NCBI GenBank assembly: GCA_043804635.1
Contig: JAZDIU010000031.1
Coordinates: forward strand, 1 to 53,847
Source: JAZDIU01 sp043804635
Lineage (GTDB): Bacteria; Chloroflexota; Dehalococcoidia; Dehalococcoidales; UBA2162
Reading direction: 5' to 3'
Length of the DNA: 53,847 nucleotides
The notes below the pieces were generated by a model. That model was not told the DNA's origin, made no database searches, and worked only from the letters and a program-made list of their open reading frames with translations. Of the stretch, positions 8,359 through 15,383 are shown in pieces. The position numbers were made by a program, and so were the translations under genes. How positions within the stretch are numbered: position 1 is the first letter of the stretch; each line of letters opens with the position of its first letter.

Positions 8359-8934
8359 TCACCAACGGTAGCGCCCACTCTGTTTTAGGTAATAACCCGC
8401 TGCCAGACCCAGCACCAGACCGCCAAGATGAGCTTGCCAGGCTATCCCGGGGGAAATTATCAGTGCACCCCCAATAACAGCTATCCACAGAGGAATAGGC
8501 ACCGGAAAAGGAAAGATAAAAACCGGTAACTTTGGTCTCAATACTGCCAGCGCTCCACCCAGCGAGTAAATCGCTCCGGAAGCACCGACGGCTGGAACAG
8601 ATGGTGGCAATATTAATAAAAAGAAAATACCGCCTAGTATCCCGCCGGCAAAATAAATTAGTAGAAAATTCCGCTCACCGACCAGCCTGACCAGATACAT
8701 CCCGAAGAAGAAAAGAGTAAACATATTGAAAAATATATGATTGAACCCGTCGTGGACAAACATACTGGTTATTATTGTCCACGGCTTTTGTGAAAACGTA
8801 GCTGTGCTTAGACCGAGTTCACGGAAAACAAGATTGCCATTAAATAGTGTAGCAATAAAAACGAGAAGGTTAGCTATTATTAAGAACTCGACAGGACCTA
8901 AATTAAAACTTCCATACCCTCGACTATATCTCAT
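8359..8934 (-). CDS. Rhomboid family intramembrane serine protease
   Basis: This is a 191-residue six-helix membrane protein of the rhomboid family. The catalytic serine motif GASGAIYSL and a histidine in AHLGGLVLGLAAGYY are present, as is HIFFNMFTLFFFG, the conserved H-x3-N-M block of helix 2. Substrates are unknown. The start was set at 8934, with Shine-Dalgarno GAGGTG just upstream, rather than at the TTG at 8982, because a TATAAT box (8968-8973) falls between them and would start transcription downstream of 8982. It is followed by the dehydrogenase gene on the same strand. Confidence 0.9.
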   Translation of the reverse strand: MRYSRGYGSFNLGPVEFLIIANLLVFIATLFNGNLVFRELGLSTATFSQKPWTIITSMFVHDGFNHIFFNMFTLFFFGMYLVRLVGERNFLLIYFAGGILGGIFFLLILPPSVPAVGASGAIYSLGGALAVLRPKLPVFIFPFPVPIPLWIAVIGGALIISPGIAWQAHLGGLVLGLAAGYYLKQSGRYRW

Positions 8935-8967
8935 CACACCTCTCTGGATTTTGTTATTAGCCAATCT

Positions 8968-8973
8968 ATTATA
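8968..8973 (-). promoter_or_regulatory. -10 box of the rhomboid gene
   Basis: TATAAT on the minus strand, 33 bases before the chosen ATG. No strong -35 is visible. It sits back to back with the plus-strand promoter at 8991-9019, forming a compact divergent control region. Confidence 0.4.
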
Positions 8974-8990
8974 ACAAATCAAATTAACTA

Positions 8991-9019
8991 TTGACTAAAA
9001 AAAGGCAGCTTGGTATTAT
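8991..9019 (+). promoter_or_regulatory. Promoter of the 387-residue membrane protein gene
   Basis: TTGACT (8991-8996), 17-bp spacer and TATTAT (9014-9019), with an extended TG one base upstream of the -10. Transcription would start about 6 nt before the ATG at 9032, so the mRNA is probably leaderless. Confidence 0.6.
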
Positions 9020-9031
9020 CAGACAACGGTC

Positions 9032-10195
9032 ATGAAATTTCTAAAAGGTCTGGCTTTAAGCTTACTCGGGCTTTTACTGTTTCTTTCCTTATCTTCCTTC
9101 GGGCTTGTCTATATGGTAGACCGGACCATCCTGAACCCGAAGTTCGTTACTGCCGAACTCGATAGACTCGATGCATCATCGCTCGTTCAGGAGATGGCAA
9201 TCGGCATTCCTCCCGAATTCCAATCCCTCATAAATGATGCCGAACCCTTACTGAAAGAGCAGTTAGATGCCGCCATCTTCTCCACTTACGATTATCTACT
9301 TAGCAAGAAGCCAAGCCCGGAAATAGCAAAGACACTGAGAAATACCATACTGAGCAAAAACTTCTTCGTCTCTATTATCGATAAGGCTGATATCTCCTCA
9401 CTAGCCGCACAATTTCTAAAGAACGAACTTGCCAAGAAAGTACCTCCTGTTCCTGGTTTCCCACCCAGTTACCTAGCGGATGCTATCGATGACATTATGC
9501 CGGCACTCGAACCCTGGATAAAAGAGCAGGCAATCAATGCCGCCGACCCCGTTCTAGACTACATCGTCGGAGAAAGACAAAGCTTCAACGTAGCAATTTC
9601 ACTATCTCCGGTGAAAACAATCCTTGAAGACAAACTCAGGGAACTGATTATGAAATCGCTGCCGCCGGAGCTTGCCGCATTACCTCCGGCTGAGCAAGAA
9701 CGCCAAATCAACTTCATCTTCTCAGCACTTTCGGCTCAGATACCATCGACGGTTGTACTCAATGAAACAGTTCTCGGGAAAGACCTGCCGACCAACATGA
9801 CTAAAGGAATAACTGAAGTTGAAAACTTTTTGGTTCAGGCGAGGCAATATGTCAGCTATGCCCAGATGAGCTATTGGATTCTAATTGTCTTAATGTTACT
9901 GCTGGTAGCAGGTATCGTTCTGATTCACCGCCAGATAAAAAGCGCCAGCCGTGAACTGGGCACTACCTTCATCATATACGGAGCTTTTGACCTTATTTTT
10001 ATCTATGTCGGTAATTATTTCGCCGATAAATATATGGTTCTACCCGATATCCCGCGAGCACTAAACGATTGGGTAGTCCAGTTCTCCAAGGACCTGCTTA
10101 ATCCACTAATTACACTTAATATCATCATACTCGTCATCGGGATTGCATTACTCGTCGTTTCTTTTGTCTACCGCGGTCAGCCATCACCTGAGTAG
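9032..10195 (+). CDS. Hypothetical multi-helix membrane protein
   Basis: I do not recognise a named family. The 387-residue protein begins with a membrane helix (about residues 5-30). A long, mostly soluble and helix-rich region follows (about 31-280), probably outside the membrane, rich in Pro-Pro and Leu-Pro pairs. It ends with three closely spaced membrane helices (about 282-303, 313-333 and 357-380). The order helix, large outer domain, helical bundle suggests a sensor or envelope protein, but no catalytic motif is visible. It has its own promoter, no Shine-Dalgarno, and ends 14 bp before the convergent NfeD-like gene. Confidence 0.8.
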   Translation: MKFLKGLALSLLGLLLFLSLSSFGLVYMVDRTILNPKFVTAELDRLDASSLVQEMAIGIPPEFQSLINDAEPLLKEQLDAAIFSTYDYLLSKKPSPEIAKTLRNTILSKNFFVSIIDKADISSLAAQFLKNELAKKVPPVPGFPPSYLADAIDDIMPALEPWIKEQAINAADPVLDYIVGERQSFNVAISLSPVKTILEDKLRELIMKSLPPELAALPPAEQERQINFIFSALSAQIPSTVVLNETVLGKDLPTNMTKGITEVENFLVQARQYVSYAQMSYWILIVLMLLLVAGIVLIHRQIKSASRELGTTFIIYGAFDLIFIYVGNYFADKYMVLPDIPRALNDWVVQFSKDLLNPLITLNIIILVIGIALLVVSFVYRGQPSPE

Positions 10196-10209
10196 TTCTA
10201 TAACAGAAA

Positions 10210-10596
10210 TCATTCCGCTTTTATTTTCTCAACAATAAGCTTCAGGCCATCCTGTTTTACCACTACAATCTCAGCACCCGCATCTATATTCTCACCGGAC
10301 GCTCTGGCTATCCAGCACTCGCCTTGAATCCTGACCATTCCTTCCGGAGTCAGCGTACTGACCACCTTGCCTTTACTACCGGTCATATCCGTTATACTCA
10401 ACGGCTTTCTCAATAAAGCCCGGTTACCCACGATAAAAGTAAAAACAGAAAGCGCCAGCCATAGAATCACCAGAACTCCAAGCCCTAAGAGAGGGATACG
10501 AATCCCCATCTTCGGCAATACCCATAGCACAACGGCTACCAGAGCCACCTCTTCCAGGAGAGTGGTGACGACAGCATAAATAAGCCTTCCCTTCAT
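10210..10596 (-). CDS. Short NfeD-like membrane protein
   Basis: This 128-residue protein has two N-terminal membrane helices (about 5-28 and 35-58) followed by a C-terminal OB-fold-like domain (about 70-128). The segment GSKGKVVSTLTPEGMVRIQGECWIA matches the usual NfeD pattern (G-x-x-G-x-x-x-T-x-L-x-P-x-G-x-V-x-x-x-G-E-x-W-x-A). Short NfeD proteins usually partner with a stomatin or SPFH protein, which is not adjacent here, so the partner is elsewhere or absent. No Shine-Dalgarno precedes the ATG; a TATAAT box lies 7 nt upstream. Confidence 0.88.
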   Translation of the reverse strand: MKGRLIYAVVTTLLEEVALVAVVLWVLPKMGIRIPLLGLGVLVILWLALSVFTFIVGNRALLRKPLSITDMTGSKGKVVSTLTPEGMVRIQGECWIARASGENIDAGAEIVVVKQDGLKLIVEKIKAE

Positions 10597-10603
10597 AAGT
10601 CTA

Positions 10604-10609
10604 ATTATA
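10604..10609 (-). promoter_or_regulatory. -10 box directly ahead of the NfeD-like gene
   Basis: TATAAT on the minus strand with only 7 bases between it and the ATG at 10596. A start site at the usual 6-7 nt would coincide with the start codon, giving a leaderless message. The -35 is weak. Confidence 0.4.
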
Positions 10610-10708
10610 GCAGAGCAGGCTATTTATAGATTTAAGATTTACGATTTGATTTTTTGAATTTGTTTCGTATTTAGGATTTCTAATTAATTTGCTCACAGCT
10701 AGATGTGG

Positions 10709-10714
10709 TATAAT
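10709..10714 (+). promoter_or_regulatory. gatC: -10 box of the gatC operon
   Basis: TATAAT preceded by a TG dinucleotide (TGG just upstream), 20 bases before the gatC ATG. The nearest TTGCTC is only 14 bp away, so the -35 is uncertain. Unlike the leaderless genes nearby, this one has an AAGGAGG ribosome site (10724-10730). Confidence 0.45.
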
Positions 10715-10734
10715 TCTTAAATCAAGGAGGCACT

Positions 10735-11025
10735 ATGAAATTAAGCCGTGAAGAAGTGCTGCATATCGCCTTGCTGGCTCGTCTGGGATTGACCGAAGCC
10801 GATGTCGATAGACTCAGTGACCAGCTTTCTAATATTCTGGAAAACTTTGAAGAGCTCAAGCAGATAGATACCACGAATGTTCCCCCCACCACCCAATCGA
10901 TTACCCTGCAGAACGTAATGAGCGCCGACGAGGTCACTTCTTCCCTGTCCCCGAATGAGGTTTTGGCTAACGCCCCCCAGAAAGAGGGCGGTTTCTTCCG
11001 GGTAAAAGTGGTTCTGGAAGAATGA
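10735..11025 (+). CDS. gatC: Asp-tRNA(Asn)/Glu-tRNA(Gln) amidotransferase subunit C
   Basis: This small subunit of the GatCAB amidotransferase helps convert misacylated Glu-tRNA(Gln) or Asp-tRNA(Asn) to the amide form. The 96-residue protein shows the family order: an N-terminal helix LSREEVLHIALLARLGLTEAD, then the LSNILENFEELKQIDT helix, then a C-terminal extension ending FFRVKVVLEE. AAGGAGG precedes the ATG. The stop overlaps an ATG of the next gene (ATGA), but the better start of that gene is 12 bp further on. Confidence 0.95.
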   Translation: MKLSREEVLHIALLARLGLTEADVDRLSDQLSNILENFEELKQIDTTNVPPTTQSITLQNVMSADEVTSSLSPNEVLANAPQKEGGFFRVKVVLEE

Positions 11026-11036
11026 AGGAGGATAGA

Positions 11037-11486
11037 ATGACTAAAACTTTTGAGATTGCACCGGCGTCCTCGACGCCCTACATATTTTTAGCCGCAATCG
11101 GCTTGATCCTCGTCCTTCTTCTCGCTCTCTTCGTTTTTACCGGCTACTCGATGAAGAATGGAAAATTCGAAGTAACCGACCAGGGTCTTGCTATAAAAAC
11201 CGGCGCCTATGGCAGATTCATACCCAAGGATATTATCGTTCGGGAGAACGTCAGAACTCTCAATTTTAATAATTTTGGTGAATATAAACCAAGATGGAGA
11301 ACCAACGGTATTGGCTTGCCCGGTTACTCGGAGGGCTGGTTCCGACTCAACAACAAAGAAAAGGCTTTACTCTTCGTAACCGATTCTTCGAAAGTCGTCT
11401 ATATCCCGACCACCCGGGGCTATTCCATTATGCTAAGTCCGCAAAACCCGGAACAACTTGCCTATGCACTGAAAGAATGGAAATAA
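11037..11486 (+). CDS. PH-domain-like membrane protein between gatC and gatA
   Basis: This 149-residue protein has one N-terminal membrane helix (about 13-37), then a beta-rich domain beginning FEVTDQGLAIKTGAYGRFIPKDII and ending with an amphipathic helix (SPQNPEQLAYALKEW). This is the layout of bacterial pleckstrin-homology-like proteins (bPH type), in which the C-terminal helix caps a seven-stranded barrel. I infer this from pattern only. The start at 11037 was chosen over 11022 because AAGGAGGAT directly precedes it. Its place between gatC and gatA is unusual; it is probably co-transcribed but need not be functionally linked. Confidence 0.75.
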   Translation: MTKTFEIAPASSTPYIFLAAIGLILVLLLALFVFTGYSMKNGKFEVTDQGLAIKTGAYGRFIPKDIIVRENVRTLNFNNFGEYKPRWRTNGIGLPGYSEGWFRLNNKEKALLFVTDSSKVVYIPTTRGYSIMLSPQNPEQLAYALKEWK

Positions 11487-11501
11487 ATTAAGGGGGAAAG
11501 G

Positions 11502-12965
11502 TTGGTTCAACAACTTAACTGGCTCACTATTCACGAAGCTCATAATTTACTTAAAAATAAACAGGTCTCTTCGGTAGAATTAACTAAAGCCTATCTGGAA
11601 CGGATCCGTCAGGTAGAGCCTAAGATACACGCTTTCGTCACGATTACCGAAGAATCGGCACTGGAGCAAGCCAGAAAAGCCGATGAGCTTCTGGCTAAAG
11701 GCAACGTCAATCCTCTCACCGGCATCCCGGCAGTAATTAAAGACAATATGTGTACGAAAGGAATCCTCACTACCTGTTCTTCGAAGATGCTGGAAAATTT
11801 CATTCCCCCTTATGATGCTACCGTGATATCGAAATTGAAGGACTGCGGCACAGTTATTATCGGCAAGTCCAATATGGATGAATTCGCGATGGGCTCTTCT
11901 ACCGAAAACTCCGCCTTCTTTCCCACCCATAATCCCTGGGATATATCCCGCGTGCCCGGCGGCAGCAGCGGCGGTTCGGCGGCACTGGTTGCAGCCGGCG
12001 AAGCCATCTTCGCTTTAGGCTCGGATACCGGCGGCAGCCTCCGCCAGCCGGCTGGCTTTTGCTCCGTTACCGGACTCAAACCGACTTATGGCCGGGTCAG
12101 CCGTTACGGACTGGTCGCTTTCGCCAGTTCGCTCGACCAGATTGGTCCGCTAACCCGCGACGTTACCGATTGTGCCCTGGTAATGAATGCCATCTCCGGC
12201 CGCGACCGCTGTGATTCCACTTCCGCTCCTAATCCAGTCCCTGATTATGTAAAATGCCTCACTACCAACATCAAAGGACTCAAAATCGGCGTGCCCAAAG
12301 AATATTTCGTCGAAGGTATGCAGGCTGATGTTGCCACGGCAATCCGCACCGCCATTAATAAGCTAGAACAATTGGGTGCCAAAATTGGCGAGGTCTCTCT
12401 ACCCCACACCCGTTATGCCCTGTCGGTATATTATATCATCGCCCCTTCCGAGGCTTCGGCTAACCTGGCACGCTACGACGGCGTGAAGTACGGCTTTTCC
12501 TACCAGAAAGCCGAAAATATGTGGGATGCAATGGAAAAGACCCGCCAGTTTGGATTTGGACCTGAAGTCAAAAGGCGGATTATGCTCGGCACCTACGCCC
12601 TTTCAGCCGGCTACTACGATGCCTACTACCTCAAAACCCAGAAAGTCCGCACCATCATCCGGCAGGAGTTCGATAAAGTATTCCAGGAGTTCGATGCCCT
12701 AGTAACGCCAACTTCCCCCACCATCCCCTTCAAGCTCGGTGAGAAAGTGGACGACCCCCTCCAGATGTATTTATCCGATGTTTGCACCCTGCCCATAAAC
12801 ATTGCCGGTGTGCCCGCTATCTCCATACCCGCCGGCTTCGCCGAAAACCTGCCCATCGGCATGCAAATAATCGGCAAACCCTTCTCCGAAGAAACCCTCC
12901 TCCAAATCGCCTACGCCTACGAACAAGCGACGGAGTGGTGGAAAAGGAAACCCGATTTAACTTAA
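11502..12965 (+). CDS. gatA: Asp-tRNA(Asn)/Glu-tRNA(Gln) amidotransferase subunit A
   Basis: This is the glutaminase subunit of GatCAB, which releases ammonia from glutamine for tRNA-dependent amidation. The 487-residue protein has a complete amidase-signature active site: Lys80 (AVIKDNM), the cis-Ser in GGSSGGSAA, and the nucleophile Ser in DTGGSLRQPA. The start is a TTG (11502) with AGGGGGAAAG just upstream. No ATG lies between this and the conserved N-terminal helix. gatB is not in the window. Confidence 0.96.
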   Translation: MVQQLNWLTIHEAHNLLKNKQVSSVELTKAYLERIRQVEPKIHAFVTITEESALEQARKADELLAKGNVNPLTGIPAVIKDNMCTKGILTTCSSKMLENFIPPYDATVISKLKDCGTVIIGKSNMDEFAMGSSTENSAFFPTHNPWDISRVPGGSSGGSAALVAAGEAIFALGSDTGGSLRQPAGFCSVTGLKPTYGRVSRYGLVAFASSLDQIGPLTRDVTDCALVMNAISGRDRCDSTSAPNPVPDYVKCLTTNIKGLKIGVPKEYFVEGMQADVATAIRTAINKLEQLGAKIGEVSLPHTRYALSVYYIIAPSEASANLARYDGVKYGFSYQKAENMWDAMEKTRQFGFGPEVKRRIMLGTYALSAGYYDAYYLKTQKVRTIIRQEFDKVFQEFDALVTPTSPTIPFKLGEKVDDPLQMYLSDVCTLPINIAGVPAISIPAGFAENLPIGMQIIGKPFSEETLLQIAYAYEQATEWWKRKPDLT

Positions 12966-12977
12966 CGATGGAATCAA

Positions 12978-13595
12978 ATGAACGCTACTGACATTTCTTC
13001 ACTCACATCAGACGTAGTCCTAAGCCTATCAGCAATTGCCGTTGCCATATTTGCTTGGTTAGGTCTGAGAACTTGGAGAAAGGAACTGACGGGAAAGGCT
13101 AGATTCGAATGTGCTCACAAGACAATGCTCTTAGGCTTCGAGTTAAAAGCATATTTTAAGGATGCTAGAAATCCTTTTATAAAGTCTATTTAATGGGCAG
13201 ACAGAGTAAAGCAAAAAGATGAAAAAGAAGAAGTATCCCAAGTATTAGACGAATGGTATGCACGAGGGAGTCGTCTGAAACCTATTGCTGAAAGACTCAA
13301 TAAAATAATAGAAGCTCAGTGGGAATGTGAAATATTACTCACTGAAGGCTCGGTACAATCTATAAAGGAAGCCGTGCAGTCGTATAAGGAAAGTTGGGCT
13401 GAATTATCTTCTGCGATTTCATCCTATTTTGATACCCTGCGTGACGAAGCTCGCAGGGGAATACCGTATAAAGACCAAAAATGGCTTAGGGAACTTAAAT
13501 GGATAATCTATTCTCGCCCAAATGACGACTTTTCTAAGAAGATTGAGGAAGCAACGGATAAATTGTCATCTGCTTTGAAACCATATGTAAAATAA
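12978..13595 (+). pseudogene. Hypothetical membrane-anchored protein interrupted by one in-frame TAA
   Basis: An ATG at 12978 opens a frame of 71 codons ending at TAA (13191-13193). The same frame then continues without any other stop for 134 codons to a TAA at 13593-13595. The part after the stop begins WADRVKQKDEKEE and runs into an intact C-terminus (SYKESWAELSSAISSYFD...SALKPYVK). Read through, it is a 205-residue protein with one N-terminal membrane helix (about 9-29), then LRTWRKELTGKARFECA and a charged, helical C-terminal region. I know no function for it, but this N-terminal pattern recurs in bacterial hypothetical proteins. A single G-to-T change (GAA to TAA) would explain the break, as would a consensus error. 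The gene sits 12 bp after gatA. Confidence 0.7.
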
Positions 13596-13610
13596 ACAAC
13601 TCAATTACAG

Positions 13611-13695
13611 GGGGGCTTCGCCCCAAAATGTCATTGCGAGACCATCCGCCGTTCACCCTGAGCTTGTCGAAGGGTAGGCGGAGGCGAAGCGATCT
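13611..13695. repeat. Nested palindromic intergenic repeat
   Basis: A short GC hairpin (GGGGC-TTC-GCCCC, 13612-13624) is followed by a composite palindrome. The outer arms are CCGCC (13646-13650) and GGCGG (13677-13681). The inner arms are ACCCT (13655-13659) and AGGGT (13671-13675), around the core CCTGAGCTTGTCGAAGG (13657-13673). The flanks TGTCATTGCGAG and GCGAAGCGATCT resemble widespread REP-like intergenic repeats. The same 17-bp core recurs at 15250-15266. Confidence 0.7.
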
Positions 13696-13729
13696 AGTTA
13701 GGGCAAAACCAACTAAAAAGGAGGTAGCA

Positions 13730-13903
13730 ATGAATGCGTTAGCCTGGTACACAATTATCTTCAACGGACTGGTTATCATTCTCTTTATTCTCAGCGCCGC
13801 TGGGCTGGTGGCAAAGCCTCCAATGACCGTTCTTGAAGACATCGCCTGGGCGGTCTTCTCAATACCGGTCTTTATTCTCGGCATACTGGCTCTTAAAAAA
13901 TAG
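13730..13903 (+). CDS. Small two-helix membrane protein
   Basis: This 57-residue protein is essentially two hydrophobic helices (about 5-24 and 33-54) joined by a short loop, ending ILALKK. I do not recognise it. The start at 13730 is supported by AAAAAGGAGGTAGC just upstream. The frame remains open upstream to 13628, but that part is the palindromic repeat and would encode an arginine-rich non-protein-like stretch. It is 5 bp ahead of the next small gene and probably co-transcribed with it. Confidence 0.7.
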   Translation: MNALAWYTIIFNGLVIILFILSAAGLVAKPPMTVLEDIAWAVFSIPVFILGILALKK

Positions 13904-13908
13904 CTTAT

Positions 13909-14082
13909 ATGGAACACCAGAAAGCAATCGAAATTATGAAAAACCTGTTAGATATGCCCTCACTCAGCGGCGAAGAAAAAGAAGCCGTTATCACTGCCAT
14001 CGGCATTTTAAGCTGGGTTACACTGTCTAAAAGCAAATTAAAAGCCCAGAAAGCCAAACGGGATAAGAATACCGAATGGTAA
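13909..14082 (+). CDS. Small helical protein of unknown function
   Basis: ATG at 13909 to TAA at 14080-14082 encodes 57 residues. The N-terminal half (AIEIMKNLLDMPSLSGEEKEAV) looks like a soluble amphipathic helix with a turn. A weakly hydrophobic stretch (ITAIGILSWVTL) follows, then a strongly basic tail (KSKLKAQKAKRDKN). The composition is protein-like and the frame is free of rare-looking codons. It is close-packed (5 bp) behind the two-helix membrane gene without its own Shine-Dalgarno, so translational coupling is likely. Function unknown. Confidence 0.55.
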   Translation: MEHQKAIEIMKNLLDMPSLSGEEKEAVITAIGILSWVTLSKSKLKAQKAKRDKNTEW

Positions 14083-14116
14083 GCCTCATTAAGTACTACG
14101 CCAGAAAGGGACAGAT

Positions 14117-14824
14117 ATGACAACTAAAAAGAAAAACGAAAAGACAAATAGCACTCTCCCGCGAATCAAAATAACTAAAAATGGTCCCTACTGTGTTTCC
14201 GGTGGAGTCCCTCTATCAAAACAGACTATCGGTATCGACCCAGAAGGGAATTCATATGAATGGCGCGAAGGCAAACAATACCCGAAGATGGAAACCTATT
14301 CTCTGTGCCGGTGCGGGCAGTCTAAGAACAAGCCATTCTGCGACGGAACACACAAAGCAATAGATTTCGATGGGACGGAGACTGCCAGCCATAAGCCTTA
14401 TCACGAACAAGCGAAAAAGAGAGAGGGACCAACCATCGACTTGACCGACGCTTCAGTATTGTGTGCTGCTGCCCGCTTTTGCGACCGTGCCGGCGGGATT
14501 TGGAAACTCATCAAACAATCAGATGATCCGAAGGCTAGAGCGACTGCCGAGCAAGAAGCAGTACTCTGCCCCTCCGGGCGGCTGGTAGTCTGGGACAAAG
14601 ATGGAAACGCAATCGAGCCCAAATTCAAGCCTTCTATCGTTATTGCCGAAGACCCTCAAGAGGGTATGGAAGGCCCCGTTTGGGTGCGCGGTTGTATTCC
14701 AATTGAATCCTCGGACGGTTACGTTTATGAAGTCCGCAACCGCGTTACCCTCTGCCGCTGCGGAAAAAGTAATAATAAGCCTTTCTGCGACGCAAGCCAC
14801 TGCCAGGCCAGTGACGAAATTTAA
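14117..14824 (+). CDS. Double CDGSH iron-sulfur protein
   Basis: This 235-residue protein has two mitoNEET-type 2Fe-2S sites. The first ligands are Cys64, Cys66, Cys75 and His79 (CRCGQSKNKPFCDGTH); the second are Cys213, Cys215, Cys224 and His228 (CRCGKSNNKPFCDASH). Both are complete three-Cys-one-His sets. Between them lies a conserved domain with three further cysteines (VLCAAARFCDRAG and AVLCPSGRLVVW), typical of bacterial CDGSH proteins of the divergent-4Fe-4S-plus-CDGSH type. The role is probably electron transfer or redox sensing. The start at 14117 has only a weak purine-rich site (AAAGGGACA). Confidence 0.9.
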   Translation: MTTKKKNEKTNSTLPRIKITKNGPYCVSGGVPLSKQTIGIDPEGNSYEWREGKQYPKMETYSLCRCGQSKNKPFCDGTHKAIDFDGTETASHKPYHEQAKKREGPTIDLTDASVLCAAARFCDRAGGIWKLIKQSDDPKARATAEQEAVLCPSGRLVVWDKDGNAIEPKFKPSIVIAEDPQEGMEGPVWVRGCIPIESSDGYVYEVRNRVTLCRCGKSNNKPFCDASHCQASDEI

Positions 14825-14916
14825 ATGTCCCGGGCTAAAACATCTTAAGCTGCTAACTTATAACGTTAACTGATAACTATTTTCCAAAAGCGACAAAACT
14901 TCCTTGATAATAATAA

Positions 14917-14994
14917 TTATCTCTCCCCTGTGGGATTCATCCTGACTTCGTCGTGAGCTCAGTCGAACGAAGATTCTTCCTGAAGGAGAGATAA
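14917..14994. repeat. Large nested inverted repeat (REP/MITE-like)
   Basis: Perfect 10-bp outer arms TTATCTCTCC (14917-14926) and GGAGAGATAA (14985-14994) enclose an inner pair CTTCGT (14946-14951) and ACGAAG (14967-14972). These flank a GAGCTC centre (14955-14960). Total length is 78 bp. The inner part (CGTGAGCTCAGTCGAACG) resembles common dispersed bacterial palindromes. No coding capacity. Confidence 0.65.
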
Positions 14995-15249
14995 GAGTGA
15001 GTGAAAACAAAAAATGAAGATTCATATTGTTTCAACTAAAGACAGCACGCACAAATTTTCACCCTTCAGGCGTGTCGTTTCACTAATAATAAAATTTCTA
15101 TATCTCGAAAATGAAAACAACTACGCTCGGTTCAACCCTGCTTTACGCTGCTTTGTTTCAATTTTCAGGTTATTAAATAAATGTTTTTAGCTTCATTTCG
15201 CCTTTGTTTCTTAATTGTTTTATTGGACATTGGTAGTATTTGTATTTAT

Positions 15250-15266
15250 CCTGAGCTTGTCGAAGG
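15250..15266. repeat. Second copy of the 17-bp palindromic core
   Basis: CCTGAGCTTGTCGAAGG, identical to the core at 13657-13673. Flanking bases add one more complementary pair (T...A). Unlike the first copy it lacks the GC-rich outer arms. Confidence 0.7.
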
Positions 15267-15324
15267 AGTATTGGTGATATTTTTCTCTGATAGCTGACCG
15301 CTGGTTGCTGATAGCTCGTCAAAG

Positions 15325-15354
15325 TTGACAACCCGAAAGTTTCAGTGCTATCAT
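15325..15354 (+). promoter_or_regulatory. Promoter of the VOC/flavoprotein operon
   Basis: Consensus -35 TTGACA (15325-15330), 18-bp spacer and -10 TATCAT (15349-15354) with an extended TG (TGC) immediately upstream. Transcription would start near 15361, which supports the ATG at 15384 rather than the longer open frame from 15345. Confidence 0.7.
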
Positions 15355-15383
15355 CCCTCCATATTAAAGTTGGAGGATTATCG

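Larger units (their letters stand above)
14825..15324. other. Gene-poor repeat-bearing intergenic region
   Basis: About 500 bp with no convincing gene. It holds the palindrome at 14917-14994 and the repeat core at 15250-15266. It also has an imperfect inverted repeat (GAAAATGAAAAC at about 15109-15120 against GTTTCAATTTTC near 15157-15168), and a low-complexity patch with repeated TGATAGCT (about 15287-15316). An ATG at 15014 opens a 58-codon frame ending at TAG, but its product has no recognisable pattern and no ribosome site, so I do not call it. Confidence 0.6.

Noticed and set aside
13374..13595. Separate 73-residue gene beginning at an internal start
   Set aside because: It is the C-terminal part of the TAA-interrupted frame from 12978 and has no ribosome site of its own.
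15014..15190. 58-codon ATG frame in the 500-bp intergenic region
   Set aside because: No ribosome site, no recognisable protein pattern, and it lies between palindromic repeats; probably chance.
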